Origin: Burkholderia glumae LMG 2196 = ATCC 33617
GTDB taxonomy: Bacteria; Pseudomonadota; Gammaproteobacteria; Burkholderiales; Burkholderiaceae
Assembly (NCBI RefSeq): GCF_000960995.1
Contig: NZ_CP009435.1
Span: 682,001 to 746,000, forward strand
Length of the DNA: 64,000 bases
Direction: 5' to 3'
In this document: one piece after another, positions 25,305-34,160 of the stretch
Numbering within the stretch: the first letter of the stretch is position 1
Layout: each line of letters opens with the position of its first letter
Notes under the pieces: model-generated
Seen by the model: the letters and a program-made list of their open reading frames with translations, nothing else
Databases searched by the model: none
Told to the model about the DNA's origin: nothing
Program-made: the position numbers and the translations under genes

Positions 25305-25321
25305 TGCACATTTTTTGTGCA
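25305..25321. promoter_or_regulatory. NtrC-like palindrome between ubiK and glnK
   Basis: TGCACATTTTTTGTGCA is a perfect inverted repeat (TGCACA-N5-TGTGCA) of exactly the NtrC site length, with both outer TGCAC/GTGCA halves. It lies about 260 bases upstream of the glnK start and 15 bases before the ubiK ATG, so it could act on glnK as a distant enhancer and also lie in the ubiK leader. Confidence 0.6.
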
Positions 25322-25336
25322 GAGAAGGGGATCACC

Positions 25337-25594
25337 ATGAAACAACCCAGCGACGTTTTCAACGATCTGCAGTCGCGCGTCAGCGACCTGCTCAAGAATT
25401 CGCCGGCCAAGGACGTCGAGCGCAACGTGAAGGCCATGCTGACGCAAGGCTTTTCGAAGCTCGACCTCGTGACGCGCGAGGATTTCGACACGCAGACGCA
25501 GGTGCTCGCCCGCACCCGCGCGCGCCTGGAAGAGCTCGAGCGCCGCGTGGCCGAACTGGAGCGCAAGCTGGCCGAGCGCCCCGCCGGCGACTGA
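25337..25594 (+). CDS. ubiK: ubiquinone biosynthesis accessory factor UbiK
   Basis: 85 aa from ATG at 25337 with AAGGGG eight bases upstream. The sequence VFNDLQSRVSDLLKNSPAKDVERNVKAMLTQGFSKLDLVTREDFDTQ is the BMFP (YqiC) family pattern, and the C-terminal ARTRARLEELERRVAELERKL forms a coiled coil. UbiK supports the Ubi protein complex in aerobic ubiquinone synthesis. It is divergent from glnK and 212 bases upstream of yifB on the same strand. Confidence 0.93.
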   Translation: MKQPSDVFNDLQSRVSDLLKNSPAKDVERNVKAMLTQGFSKLDLVTREDFDTQTQVLARTRARLEELERRVAELERKLAERPAGD

Positions 25595-25806
25595 CGCCGC
25601 GGCCTCGCCGGGAGGGCGGCCCGCGGGCGCCGCCCCGTCCTGGCGGCCCAGCTCCGCCCCGGCCCACCGGCCGCGGCCCCGTCCGTCGTTTCCCCCGTAA
25701 GCCAGACCCGCTGTTCCAACCGATACGCGCCACGCCGGCAAGCGCGCACCTCAACGGATTCCCCGGACGGGCGGCCACCGCCCGTCCGGCACCCAGGAGT
25801 GCCACC

Positions 25807-27480
25807 ATGTCGCTTGCCGTCGTGCGCAGTCGTGCGCCCGCCGCCGGCCACGCGCCGGAAGTCACCGTCGAAGTTCATCTCGCGAACGGCCTGCCGTCGT
25901 TCTCGATCGTCGGCCTGCCCGACACCGAGGTTCGCGAAAGCCGCGAGCGCGTGCGCGCGGCGCTGCAGAACTGCGGCTTCGAATTCCCGGTGCGCCGCAT
26001 TACCGTCAATCTCGCCCCGGCCGACCTGCCGAAGGAATCGGGGCGTTTCGACCTGCCGATCGCGCTCGGCATCCTCGCCGCCAACGGGCAGTTGCCGCCC
26101 GACGTGCTCGACGGCCGCGAATTCGCCGGCGAGCTGTCGCTGACGGGCGCGCTGCGGCCGATGCGCGGCGCGTTCGCGATGGCCTGCGGAACCGCGCGCG
26201 GGGAACTCGCTGGCGGCCTCCGGCGACGCGTGAGCGCGGCGCCGGGCGCCGCCCCGTCGCGCGCCGGCCCTCCCTGCGGCGTCGCCCAGGCCGGCGCGGA
26301 CTGCGCACCGCGTGCCGCCGGCCGCTGCCGCGAACGGCTCGCGCCGCCGCGCCCCGACGGCCCCGAACTCTACCTGCCGCTCGACAGCGCGGCCGAGGCG
26401 GCGCTGGTGCCCGGCGTCACCGTGTTCGGCGCGCCCGACCTGCCCACGCTGTGCGCGCACCTGGCCGGCGCGGCCGACGCCAGACTCGCCCCGGTTGCCG
26501 CGCCGCCGCCCGCGCCGGCACCGGGCGCCGCGCCGCCCGATCTGGCCGAGGTGGTCGGCCAGCACGGCGCCCGGCGCGCGCTCGAGATCGCCGCGGCGGG
26601 CGGCCATCACCTGCTGATGATCGGGCCGCCCGGCGCCGGCAAGTCGATGCTGGCCGCGCGGCTGCCGGGGCTGCTGCCGCCGATGACCGACGACGAGGCG
26701 CTGACCTCGGCCGCGCTGCTGTCGGCGAGCCGCGTCGGCTTCTCGCCCGGCCAGTGGCGCCAGCGCCCGTTCCGCACGCCGCATCATTCGTCGAGCGCGG
26801 CGGCACTGGTCGGCGGGCGCAATCCGCCGCAGCCGGGCGAGATCACGCTCGCGCACCTGGGCGTGCTGTTTCTCGACGAGCTGCCCGAATTCGACCGCCA
26901 CGTGCTGGAAATGCTGCGCGAGCCGCTCGACACGGGCCGCATCACCATCTCGCGCGCCGGGCTGCAGGCCGACTTCCCGGCCGCGTGCCAGCTGGTGGCG
27001 GCGATGAACCCCTGCCCGTGCGGCTGGCGCGGCGACCCCGGCGGCCGCTGCCGCTGCTCGCCCGAGGTGGCCGCGCGCTACCTGCGCAAGCTGTCGGGGC
27101 CGCTCCTCGACCGGATCGACCTGCAGATCGCGCTGCCGGCGCTCTCGCCGGCCGAGCTGGCCGAGCGCGCCGCCACGCCGGCCGAGTCCAGCGCGGTGGT
27201 GGCGAGCCGCGTGGCCGCCGCGCGCGAACGCCAGCAGGCGCGCCAGCGCAAGACCAACCAGCGCCTGAGCGGCCGCGAGACCGACGAGGTATGCCGGCCG
27301 GGCGAAGCCGGCGAGCGACTGCTGCGCGAGGCCGGCGAACGCTTTCGCTGGTCGGCGCGCGCCTATTACCGGGTGCTGAAGGTGGCGCGGACGATCGCCG
27401 ACCTGGCCGGCGACGCCCAGCCCGACGCGGCCCAGATCGGCGAGGCGATCCGCTACCGGCGCGCGATGGAACTGGTGTGA
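25807..27480 (+). CDS. yifB: YifB/ComM family Mg-chelatase-like AAA+ ATPase
   Basis: 557 aa. The N-terminal domain (LPSFSIVGLPDTEVRESRERVRAALQN, KESGRFDLPIALGIL) is followed by an AAA+ core with Walker A GPPGAGKS at about 273-280, LFLDELPEF as Walker B, and the C-terminal VAAMNPCPCGWRGDP and LSGPLLDRIDLQI segments. ComM helicases act in branch migration during natural transformation. Residues about 131-186 are an Arg/Pro/Cys-rich stretch roughly 45-50 residues longer than usual between GAFAMA and LYLPLDSAAEAALVPG. ATG at 25807 matches the family start. Confidence 0.95.
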   Translation: MSLAVVRSRAPAAGHAPEVTVEVHLANGLPSFSIVGLPDTEVRESRERVRAALQNCGFEFPVRRITVNLAPADLPKESGRFDLPIALGILAANGQLPPDVLDGREFAGELSLTGALRPMRGAFAMACGTARGELAGGLRRRVSAAPGAAPSRAGPPCGVAQAGADCAPRAAGRCRERLAPPRPDGPELYLPLDSAAEAALVPGVTVFGAPDLPTLCAHLAGAADARLAPVAAPPPAPAPGAAPPDLAEVVGQHGARRALEIAAAGGHHLLMIGPPGAGKSMLAARLPGLLPPMTDDEALTSAALLSASRVGFSPGQWRQRPFRTPHHSSSAAALVGGRNPPQPGEITLAHLGVLFLDELPEFDRHVLEMLREPLDTGRITISRAGLQADFPAACQLVAAMNPCPCGWRGDPGGRCRCSPEVAARYLRKLSGPLLDRIDLQIALPALSPAELAERAATPAESSAVVASRVAAARERQQARQRKTNQRLSGRETDEVCRPGEAGERLLREAGERFRWSARAYYRVLKVARTIADLAGDAQPDAAQIGEAIRYRRAMELV

Positions 27481-27598
27481 AACGGCAGGCGCGCGGACCG
27501 CCCGGGTCGCTGCCGGCCGGTGCCGCCGCGCGCCGCCGCTGGCCGCTGCTGGCCGCAAACCTTGTTTCGGTCGAAATTTCTCGCTGTCAAGGCTTGAC

Positions 27599-27607
27599 TT
27601 ATACACA
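27599..27607 (+). promoter_or_regulatory. DnaA-box match TTATACACA
   Basis: TTATACACA fits the DnaA box consensus TTATNCACA exactly. It is preceded by GTCAAGGCTTGAC and lies in the gene-free convergent gap, 177 bases before a second box in the same orientation. Confidence 0.5.
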
Positions 27608-27775
27608 TTTACCGAAATCGGCCGGCCGTGTGCCATGCCTTCGCCCGGCGCCCGCGCGAATTTCGCAAGCCGTTGAATTGTCAATCGTTTTTTTATGCGG
27701 TAAAAACGGCGTAGCCCGCTTTGAAAGCATCCGGGACGGGCGTCCGGCAGTCGCGCGGGAGGCTTGTCAACAAAG

Positions 27776-27784
27776 TTATCCACA
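27776..27784 (+). promoter_or_regulatory. DnaA-box match TTATCCACA
   Basis: TTATCCACA is the strongest form of the DnaA box. The flank GGCTTGTCAACAAAG resembles the flank of the first box (GGCTTGAC), suggesting the two are related elements. Confidence 0.55.
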
Positions 27785-27918
27785 CCCGCCGTGGGCACGG
27801 AAAAATCCCGCAAAATCCGCCGGCTAGCGGCTTTTCCGGGGCGCGCCCGCGGCTGTCCTCGCGCCTCGCCGTGCAGCAATCCGCCGCCTTTCCGACGGCG
27901 GCGCGCGGCCACGGGGGT

Positions 27919-28527
27919 TCAATCCAGCTTCAACGAACCGAGGAACTGGTCGAGCGCCTCCGCCGGCAGCGGGGTATCGGCGATCGCCACCGCCTGATAG
28001 ACATGCGCGCCGCGCGCGACGAGCCGCGCCACCATCGTCTTGCCGGCTGTCGCCTGCGAGGAGCCGGCCGGCCCGCCGCGGATCGTCAGCTCCACGCCGG
28101 GCGTGCTGCCGCCCGCCGCGAGCGGCACCGCGACCTCGCGCACCACCGGCTGCGCGCGCAGATTGCGCGCCAGCGCGGCGCGCAGCGCCTCGAGCACCGC
28201 CCGGCGGCCGGCCTCGCTCGGCTGCGGCAGCGTCACCGTACCGACCGCGAACACGGCGCCGGCCACGTGCGCGGCCTGCATCCGCATCGTCAGCGGCGCG
28301 CCGCCGATCTCGACCGTGCGCGCATCGACGGTGGGCCGTGCCGGCAGATCGATCGTGTAGCCGGCGTCGCTATGCAGCGTGCGCCAGTCGAGCGCGGGCG
28401 AGCAGCCGACGGCGGCAGCCGCCGCCACCGCCAACAACAGGCAGGCGCGGGCGCGTGCCAGCAAGGCGGCCGCGCCGCGCGGGAAGCGCCGTGCGGCCGC
28501 CGGCGCACGGAAATCAGGGATGGACAT
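27919..28527 (-). CDS. putative lipoprotein of unknown function
   Basis: 202 aa. An arginine-rich start and a hydrophobic stretch (about 26-40) end in a lipobox-like AAVGCS with Cys42, so the protein is probably lipid-anchored. The mature part begins LDWRTLHSDAGYTIDLPARPTVDARTVEIGG and ends HVYQAVAIADTPLPAEALDQFLGSLKLD, a pattern seen in Burkholderia transmembrane or lipoproteins without assigned function. It converges with yifB across the DnaA-box gap and is divergent from the TlpA-like gene. No domain with known activity was recognised. Confidence 0.75.
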   Translation of the reverse strand: MSIPDFRAPAAARRFPRGAAALLARARACLLLAVAAAAAVGCSPALDWRTLHSDAGYTIDLPARPTVDARTVEIGGAPLTMRMQAAHVAGAVFAVGTVTLPQPSEAGRRAVLEALRAALARNLRAQPVVREVAVPLAAGGSTPGVELTIRGGPAGSSQATAGKTMVARLVARGAHVYQAVAIADTPLPAEALDQFLGSLKLD

Positions 28528-28845
28528 GTCGGATCAACCAGCGGCGGCCGTGGCCGCACGCAACGAGCGCAACGGAAACCCGCGAGAAGGCACACGCCTC
28601 GCCGCCACACGGGCGCGGCAGGCGACATTATCGTCGCCGCGGCGCCGCGCGCGGCGAAATGGCCGGCATCAGCGAAAACCGCCGCGCCGCGCGTGGCGCA
28701 GCATGGGCCGGACCGCCAGCCGCCGGTCCGCGACTCGCCGGGCCACGCGTGCGCCGCGCCCGATACTTCACATGGTTTGACGGTACAATGAACGCCGCCC
28801 GCGCAACGCCGCGCGGGTTTTCGCCTGGCCGCCGAGGTACTGCCG
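28528..28845. other. 318-base divergent gap upstream of the TlpA-like gene
   Basis: The gap separates the lipoprotein gene (minus) from the TlpA-like gene (plus). TACAAT at 28784-28789 could be the minus-10 of the latter, with a start near 28796. A poorly matching minus-35 makes this tentative. Nothing else is recognised. Confidence 0.4.
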
Positions 28846-29376
28846 ATGAGCCCCGCTCCCTCCTCCTTCCGCACCAGCCCGCTGCGCTACGTCGCGATCG
28901 CCGTGCTGGCCGCCGCGATCGCCGTGGCCGGCTATTTCGCGCTGAACGGCAAGTCGAGCGTGCCCGACGCCACCTTCACGCTGCTCTCGGGCCAGAAGGT
29001 CTCGACCGCCTCGGACCTGAAGGGCAAGGTCTACCTCGTCAACTTCTGGGCGACCAGCTGCGAGACCTGCATGAAGGAAATGCCGCAGATGGTCGACACC
29101 TACAACCGTTTCAAGGGCCAGGGTCTCGAATTCGTCGCGGTGGCGATGAGCTACGATCCGCCGATGTACGTCGCGAACTACGCGCAAACGCGCCGGCTGC
29201 CGTTCAAGGTCGCGCTCGACGACGGCTCGGTCGCCCGCCAGTTCGGCAACGTCCAGCTCACACCGACCACTTTCCTGGTGGACCGCGACGGCAAGATCCT
29301 CAAGCGCTACGTCGGCGAGCCGCAGTTCGCGGAACTCGACCAGCTGCTGCAGAAGGCGCTCGCCACGAACGCGTAA
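28846..29376 (+). CDS. TlpA-like periplasmic thiol-disulfide protein
   Basis: 176 aa. A single N-terminal helix (about 14-33) anchors a thioredoxin-fold domain with the redox motif CETC in VNFWATSCETCMKEMPQM and the cis-Pro segment VQLTPTTFLVDRDGKIL. Proteins of this family reduce periplasmic disulfides, for example during cytochrome c or oxidase maturation. GAGGT precedes the ATG. It stands alone and converges with dctD across a hairpin. Confidence 0.93.
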   Translation: MSPAPSSFRTSPLRYVAIAVLAAAIAVAGYFALNGKSSVPDATFTLLSGQKVSTASDLKGKVYLVNFWATSCETCMKEMPQMVDTYNRFKGQGLEFVAVAMSYDPPMYVANYAQTRRLPFKVALDDGSVARQFGNVQLTPTTFLVDRDGKILKRYVGEPQFAELDQLLQKALATNA

Positions 29377-29391
29377 GCGCGCCGCCTTGCC

Positions 29392-29425
29392 AAGGCCGGC
29401 CGCGCCGCGTGGCGCCGCCGGCCTT
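29392..29425. terminator. hairpin between the TlpA-like gene and dctD
   Basis: AAGGCCGGC (29392-29400) and GCCGGCCTT (29417-29425) form a nine-base-pair stem in the convergent gap. It has no long T run, so bidirectional termination is plausible but not certain. Confidence 0.4.
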
Positions 29426-29451
29426 CGTCCATCCAGGCGGCGCGCGCCGCC

Positions 29452-30819
29452 TCAGCGTTCGTGCTCGCCCTTGGTCGACAGCCCGTAGCGCTTGATCTTC
29501 TCGTAGAGCGTGGCCTTGCCCACGTGCAGCCGGTCGGCGGTGGCGGCGACGGCGCCGCCTGTCTGCGTCAGGGTGTCCGCGATCACGGCGCGCTCGAACT
29601 GCTCGACGCGCTCCTTCAGCGACTGCTCGGCGCCCGCCTCGTCGCGCGCCTCGGCGGCGCCCGCGCCGGCATCGGCCAGCCCTTCGGCCACGCCCAGCAC
29701 GAAGCGGTCGGCGGCGTTGCGCAGTTCGCGCACGTTGCCGGGCCAGTCGCGCTGCATCAGGCTCTCGCGCTGGCGGTCGGTCAGGTGCGGCGCGGGGCGC
29801 CCGTAGCGCACGGCCGCGTCGAGCATGAAGTGCTCGAACAGCGGCACGATGTCCTCGCGCCGCTCGGCCAGCGGCGGCAGCGCGATGGTGACGACGTTGA
29901 GGCGGTACAGCAGGTCGCGCCGGAACGTGCCGGCCGCCACGTGCTCGACCATGTCGCCCTTGGCGGCGGCCACCACCCGGCAGTTCACGCGAATCGGCTG
30001 GTTCGAGCCGAGCCGCTCCAGCACGCCGTCCTGCAGCACGCGCAGCAGCTTGACCTGCAGCGCGAGCGGCATGCTCTCGATCTCGTCGAGGAACAGCGTG
30101 CCGCCCGAGGCGTACTCGAGCTTGCCGACGCGGCGCTTGGCGGCGCCCGTGAACGCCCCGGGCTCGTAGCCGAACATCTCCGACTCGAACATCGGCTCGG
30201 GCAGCGCTCCGCAGTTCACGGCAATGAACGGCTTGTCGCGGCGCGGCGACATCTCGTGCAGGCTGCGCGCGATCAGTTCCTTGCCGGCGCCGGTATCGCC
30301 GTTGATCAGCACCGACGCGTCGGTCGGCGCGACGTTGGCGATCAGCCGCCGCACCTGCTCGATCGCCGGGCTGCGGCCGATGATGCGCGGCGCGACCAGG
30401 CCCTGCACGGCCAGCTCGCGGCGCAGCGCGAGATTCTCGAGCACCAGCTCGCGCCGCTCGATCGCGCGGCGCACCGTCTCGATCAACCGCTCGGAGGCGA
30501 ACGGCTTCTCGATGAAGTCGTAGGCGCCGTCGCGCATCGCCTGCACCGCCATGCTGATGTCGCCGTGGCCGGTGACGAGGATCACCGGCACGTCCGGCGC
30601 GCGCTCGCGGCACTGCGCGAGCAGTTCGAGGCCGCTTGCCCCCGGCAGCCGGATGTCGGACACCACGGCGCCGACGCGCTCGCCGAGGATCGCCTTCTCG
30701 GCCGCTTCGGCCGAGCCGAAGCCGGCCACCTCGAAACCGGCGAGCTGCAGGCTCTGCACGGCCGCGCGTCGCACCAGTTCGTCGTCTTCGATATAAATCA
30801 CCTGCAGGCGGTTCGCCAT
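29452..30819 (-). CDS. dctD: sigma-54-dependent response regulator DctD
   Basis: 455 aa with three domains: receiver (phospho-acceptor Asp55 in VVSDIRLPG), AAA+ sigma-54 activation domain (Walker A-like INGDTGAGKELIARSLH, the GAFTGA loop, and GGTLFLDEIESM) and a C-terminal Fis-type helix-turn-helix (GAVAATADRLHVGKATLYEKIKRYGL). It activates dctA when phosphorylated by DctB. It is 46 bases downstream of dctB in the same operon, and two palindromes at the expected place upstream of dctA are its likely targets. Confidence 0.95.
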   Translation of the reverse strand: MANRLQVIYIEDDELVRRAAVQSLQLAGFEVAGFGSAEAAEKAILGERVGAVVSDIRLPGASGLELLAQCRERAPDVPVILVTGHGDISMAVQAMRDGAYDFIEKPFASERLIETVRRAIERRELVLENLALRRELAVQGLVAPRIIGRSPAIEQVRRLIANVAPTDASVLINGDTGAGKELIARSLHEMSPRRDKPFIAVNCGALPEPMFESEMFGYEPGAFTGAAKRRVGKLEYASGGTLFLDEIESMPLALQVKLLRVLQDGVLERLGSNQPIRVNCRVVAAAKGDMVEHVAAGTFRRDLLYRLNVVTIALPPLAERREDIVPLFEHFMLDAAVRYGRPAPHLTDRQRESLMQRDWPGNVRELRNAADRFVLGVAEGLADAGAGAAEARDEAGAEQSLKERVEQFERAVIADTLTQTGGAVAATADRLHVGKATLYEKIKRYGLSTKGEHER

Positions 30820-30865
30820 CTTCCCTCACGCGGATTGCTGTCGATGCCGCGGCCGGCGCGATCCG

Positions 30866-32785
30866 TCAACGGCCGGCGGACATCGTCTGCGGATGATGCG
30901 TGTACGCGCGGCGCAGCGTCAAGACGAATACCGCGCCATGATCGGGTGCGTTTCGCGCAACGATCGAGCCGCCCGCATCGCTGGCGATCGACGACGAAAT
31001 CGCCAGACCGAGGCCGAGCCCGCGCCCCATTTCCTTGGTGGTGAAGAACGGCTCGAACAGGCGCGGCAGCAGCTCGGGCGGCACGCCGGGGCCGTTGTCG
31101 GCCACCGTGATGACGATCGTCGCCGGCGTGGCCTCGATGGTCACGTCGATGCGCGGCGCGGCCACGCCGCCGACCGCGTCCAGCGCGTTGCCGAGCAGGT
31201 TGATCAGCACCTGTTCGAGACGGAGGTCCTCGCAGATCGCCACCAGGTCCGGATATTCGAGTGCGGGGTCGAATCGCTGCGCGCCGTCCTGCGGATGCAG
31301 CGCATCGCTGAGCGTGACGGTGAGCGCCACGCCCTGCAGCCGCTCGCGCAGCAGCGAGGCGACGTTGCGCAGCGCGCGCGAGACCAGCGCCCGCTCGTTG
31401 CGCGGCCGCGCGCGGCCGACGAACAGCTTCAACTGGTTGGTGATCTTGCCCATCCGCTCGGTCAGCGACGCGATCGCCTCCAGGTTCTCGCGCGCGGCAG
31501 CCTGCTCGCCGCGATCGAGCAGCACGCGGGTGTTGTCGGAGAAGCTGCGCAGCGCGGCGAGCGGCTGGTTCAGCTCGTGCGTGATGCCGGCCGCCATCTG
31601 GCCGAGCGCGGCGAGCTTGCTGGCCTGCACGAGCTCGTCGTGGGCGGTGCGCAGCTCCAGCTCGGCGCGAATCCGCTCGCCCACCTCCTTCTGCAACTGC
31701 TCGTTGGCCTGGGAAAGGTCGGCGGTGCGCTCGGCCACGCGCTGGTTCAGCTCGGCATAGGCGTTCTGCAGCAGCGTGCGGCTGCGGATCATTTCCTTGA
31801 CGCGCGCGCGGCGCATGCGCCAGTAGAACGCGAACAGGCACAGCGAGACGAAGCCGAAGCCGGTCACCACGGTGGCGTTGCGCGCGTCGGTGTCCACCGG
31901 CTCGATGGGCGCGAGCGTGACGAGCCGCCAGTCGGGCTCGCCGAGCCGGCGCGTGCTGGCCAGGTAGCGCGGCGCACGCATGCCGGCGCCGATCCGCACG
32001 ATCTCGGCATCGGGGCCGAGCACCTTCTCGACGCGGATCGGCACCGGCGTGACCGGCTGCTGCGCGTACTGGCGCGTGGCGAAGATCGACTCGGCGACGC
32101 TGCCGGTGAGCGGCTCGAGCGTGTGGTACTTCCAGGCCGGCACCGACGACAGGAAGATCACGCCGTGATCGTCGGCCACCACCAACGGCTCGGACGCATC
32201 GGCGCCCTGGAACCATTCGAGGTTGAGCTTGACCACCGCCACGCCGACGATGCGCCCCTCGCGCCGCACCGGCTGCGAGATGTAGTAGCCGGGATCGTGC
32301 GAAACCGTGCCGATCCCGAAGAAGCGGCCCACGCCGCCGCGCATCGCATCGATGAAGTACGGCCGGAACCGGTATTCCATGCCGACGAAGCTGTCCGGCT
32401 CGCGCCAGTTGCTGGCGGCCACGCAGTGCCCGTCGGCGGCGATCAGGTAGGTGGTGGTGGCGTGCGCGTGGCGGGTCAGGTCGTCGAGGTAGCGATTGGC
32501 GCGCTCGACGTCGCCGGGTACGCCGGGATTGGCGAGCACGTCCTGCACGAGCGGATGGCCGCCGAGCAGGTACGGCAGCGATTCGTAGCGGTCCAGGGTG
32601 CTTTTCAGCGCGCTGGTGGTGCGGTCCACGCGCACCGCCGCGTTGCGGCGCAGATCGTCCACGCCGCGCTGCCAGGTGATCGTCCAGGTCAGCGCGCAGG
32701 CCGCCGCGAGCAGCGCGACGAGCACCAGCAGGACGAGCAGGCGGCGCTTCACGTTCGCGATTTCCGGAAAGTGGGAATCGCTCAT
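30866..32785 (-). CDS. dctB: C4-dicarboxylate sensor histidine kinase DctB
   Basis: 639 aa. Helices at about 14-36 and 304-323 flank a periplasmic double-Cache (PAS-like) sensor domain, including TTYLIAADGHCVAASNW and YRFRPYFIDAM. A coiled coil (about 330-385) leads to the HisKA box GQMAAGITHELNQPLAALRSF with His403 and an ATP-binding domain (VLINLLGNALDAV, DNGPGVPPE, GRGLGLGLAISSSI). It senses succinate-type dicarboxylates and phosphorylates DctD. ATG at 32785 gives the normal short cytoplasmic leader. It is 88 bases downstream of dctA. Confidence 0.95.
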   Translation of the reverse strand: MSDSHFPEIANVKRRLLVLLVLVALLAAACALTWTITWQRGVDDLRRNAAVRVDRTTSALKSTLDRYESLPYLLGGHPLVQDVLANPGVPGDVERANRYLDDLTRHAHATTTYLIAADGHCVAASNWREPDSFVGMEYRFRPYFIDAMRGGVGRFFGIGTVSHDPGYYISQPVRREGRIVGVAVVKLNLEWFQGADASEPLVVADDHGVIFLSSVPAWKYHTLEPLTGSVAESIFATRQYAQQPVTPVPIRVEKVLGPDAEIVRIGAGMRAPRYLASTRRLGEPDWRLVTLAPIEPVDTDARNATVVTGFGFVSLCLFAFYWRMRRARVKEMIRSRTLLQNAYAELNQRVAERTADLSQANEQLQKEVGERIRAELELRTAHDELVQASKLAALGQMAAGITHELNQPLAALRSFSDNTRVLLDRGEQAAARENLEAIASLTERMGKITNQLKLFVGRARPRNERALVSRALRNVASLLRERLQGVALTVTLSDALHPQDGAQRFDPALEYPDLVAICEDLRLEQVLINLLGNALDAVGGVAAPRIDVTIEATPATIVITVADNGPGVPPELLPRLFEPFFTTKEMGRGLGLGLAISSSIASDAGGSIVARNAPDHGAVFVLTLRRAYTHHPQTMSAGR

Positions 32786-32873
32786 TGTGGCATAGCCGCC
32801 CGCCCGAAACGGGGCGGGGCCGGCCCCGCCCGGCAGCGGCGGCGTATCGCGCACCGCTGCAGGAGGCCTCACG

Positions 32874-34160
32874 TCAGACCTGCGCGGGGCTGCCGTCGAC
32901 CGTGGCCTCGCCGTTCAGCGCGGCGCGCAGCTTGCTGCGGTCGAGTTCCTTCTCCCATGCCGAGACGACGATCGTCGCCACGCCGTTGCCGACGATGTTG
33001 GTCAGCGCGCGGCACTCGCTCATGAAGCGGTCGATGCCGAGGATCAGCACCATGCCGGTGAGCGGAATGGTCGGCACCACGGCCAGCGTCGCGGCCAGCG
33101 TGATGAAGCCCGCGCCCGTCACGCCGCTCGCGCCCTTCGAGGTCAGCATCGCGACGGCCAGCAGCGTGAGCTGCTGCATCCAGCTCAGCTCGATGTTGGT
33201 GGCCTGGGCGATGAACAGCACCGCCATCGTCATGTAGATGTTGGTGCCGTCCAGGTTGAACGAGTAGCCGGTGGGCACCACCAGGCCCACCACCGAACGC
33301 GAGCAGCCCGCCTTCTCGAGCTTCTCCATCAGCTGCGGCAGCGCCGCCTCCGACGAGCTGGTGCCGAGCACGATCAGCATCTCTTCCTTGATGTAGGCCA
33401 CGAAGCGCAGGATCGAGAAGCCGGTGTAGCGCGCCACCGCGCCGAGCACCACCACCACGAACACCACCGAGGTCAGGTAGAACGTGCCGATCAGCTTGAG
33501 CAGCGGCACCAGCGAGCCCACGCCGTACTTGCCGATGGTGAACGCCATCGCGCCGAACGCGCCGATCGGGGCGAGCTTGGTGATGATGTGGACGATGCCG
33601 AACAGCACGCGGCTGATGCCCTCGATGAAGTCGGTCACCACCTTGCCGCGCTCGCCGATATGCGCGAGCACGCTGCCGAACAGCAGCGCGATCAGCAGGA
33701 TCTGCAGGATCTCGCCCTGGCCGAACGCGTCGAACATCGTGTTCGGGATGATGTGCATCAGGAAGTCGACCGTCGACTGGCCATGCGCCTTGGCGGCATA
33801 CGACGCCACTTCCTTGCCGTTGAGCGTGGCCGGATCGATGTTGAAGCCCGCGCCCGGACGCAGCAGGTGGGTGGCCGCGAGGCCCAGCACCAGCGCGAAC
33901 GTCGAGACGATCTCGAAGTAGAGCAGCGCCTTGCCGCCGACGCGGCCCACCTTCTTCATGTCCTGCATGCCGGCGATGCCGGTCACGACCGTGCAGAAGA
34001 TGATCGGGCCGATCACCATCTTGATCAGCTTGATGAAGCCGTCGCCGAGCGGCTTCATGTCGACGGCGAGCGACGGGTAGTAATGGCCGAGGATCACGCC
34101 GACGATGATGGCGCAGATCACCTGCACGTAGAGCACTTTGTAGAACGGTTTCTTCTTCAC
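32874..34160 (-). CDS. dctA: C4-dicarboxylate transport protein DctA
   Basis: 428 aa cation symporter of the DAACS family. It begins with GTG (VKKKPFYKVLYVQVICAIIVGVILG) and has the re-entrant motif SSSEAALPQLMEKLEKAG and the substrate-site helix GYSFNLDGTNIYMTMAVLFIAQATN. It imports succinate, fumarate, malate and related acids. The upstream region carries a sigma-54 promoter, an IHF site and paired palindromes, so control by DctB/DctD encoded just downstream is well supported. Order dctA-dctB-dctD suggests partial co-transcription. Confidence 0.97.
   Translation of the reverse strand: MKKKPFYKVLYVQVICAIIVGVILGHYYPSLAVDMKPLGDGFIKLIKMVIGPIIFCTVVTGIAGMQDMKKVGRVGGKALLYFEIVSTFALVLGLAATHLLRPGAGFNIDPATLNGKEVASYAAKAHGQSTVDFLMHIIPNTMFDAFGQGEILQILLIALLFGSVLAHIGERGKVVTDFIEGISRVLFGIVHIITKLAPIGAFGAMAFTIGKYGVGSLVPLLKLIGTFYLTSVVFVVVVLGAVARYTGFSILRFVAYIKEEMLIVLGTSSSEAALPQLMEKLEKAGCSRSVVGLVVPTGYSFNLDGTNIYMTMAVLFIAQATNIELSWMQQLTLLAVAMLTSKGASGVTGAGFITLAATLAVVPTIPLTGMVLILGIDRFMSECRALTNIVGNGVATIVVSAWEKELDRSKLRAALNGEATVDGSPAQV

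Larger units (their letters stand above)
27481..27918. other. 438-base convergent gap with two DnaA boxes
   Basis: The gap lies between the ends of yifB and the lipoprotein gene, so neither needs a promoter here. It is clearly less GC-rich than its surroundings, with runs such as TTTTTTTATG near 27689. Apart from the two DnaA-box matches listed separately and some TTGACA/TGTCAA-like segments, no gene or RNA was recognised. Confidence 0.5.
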
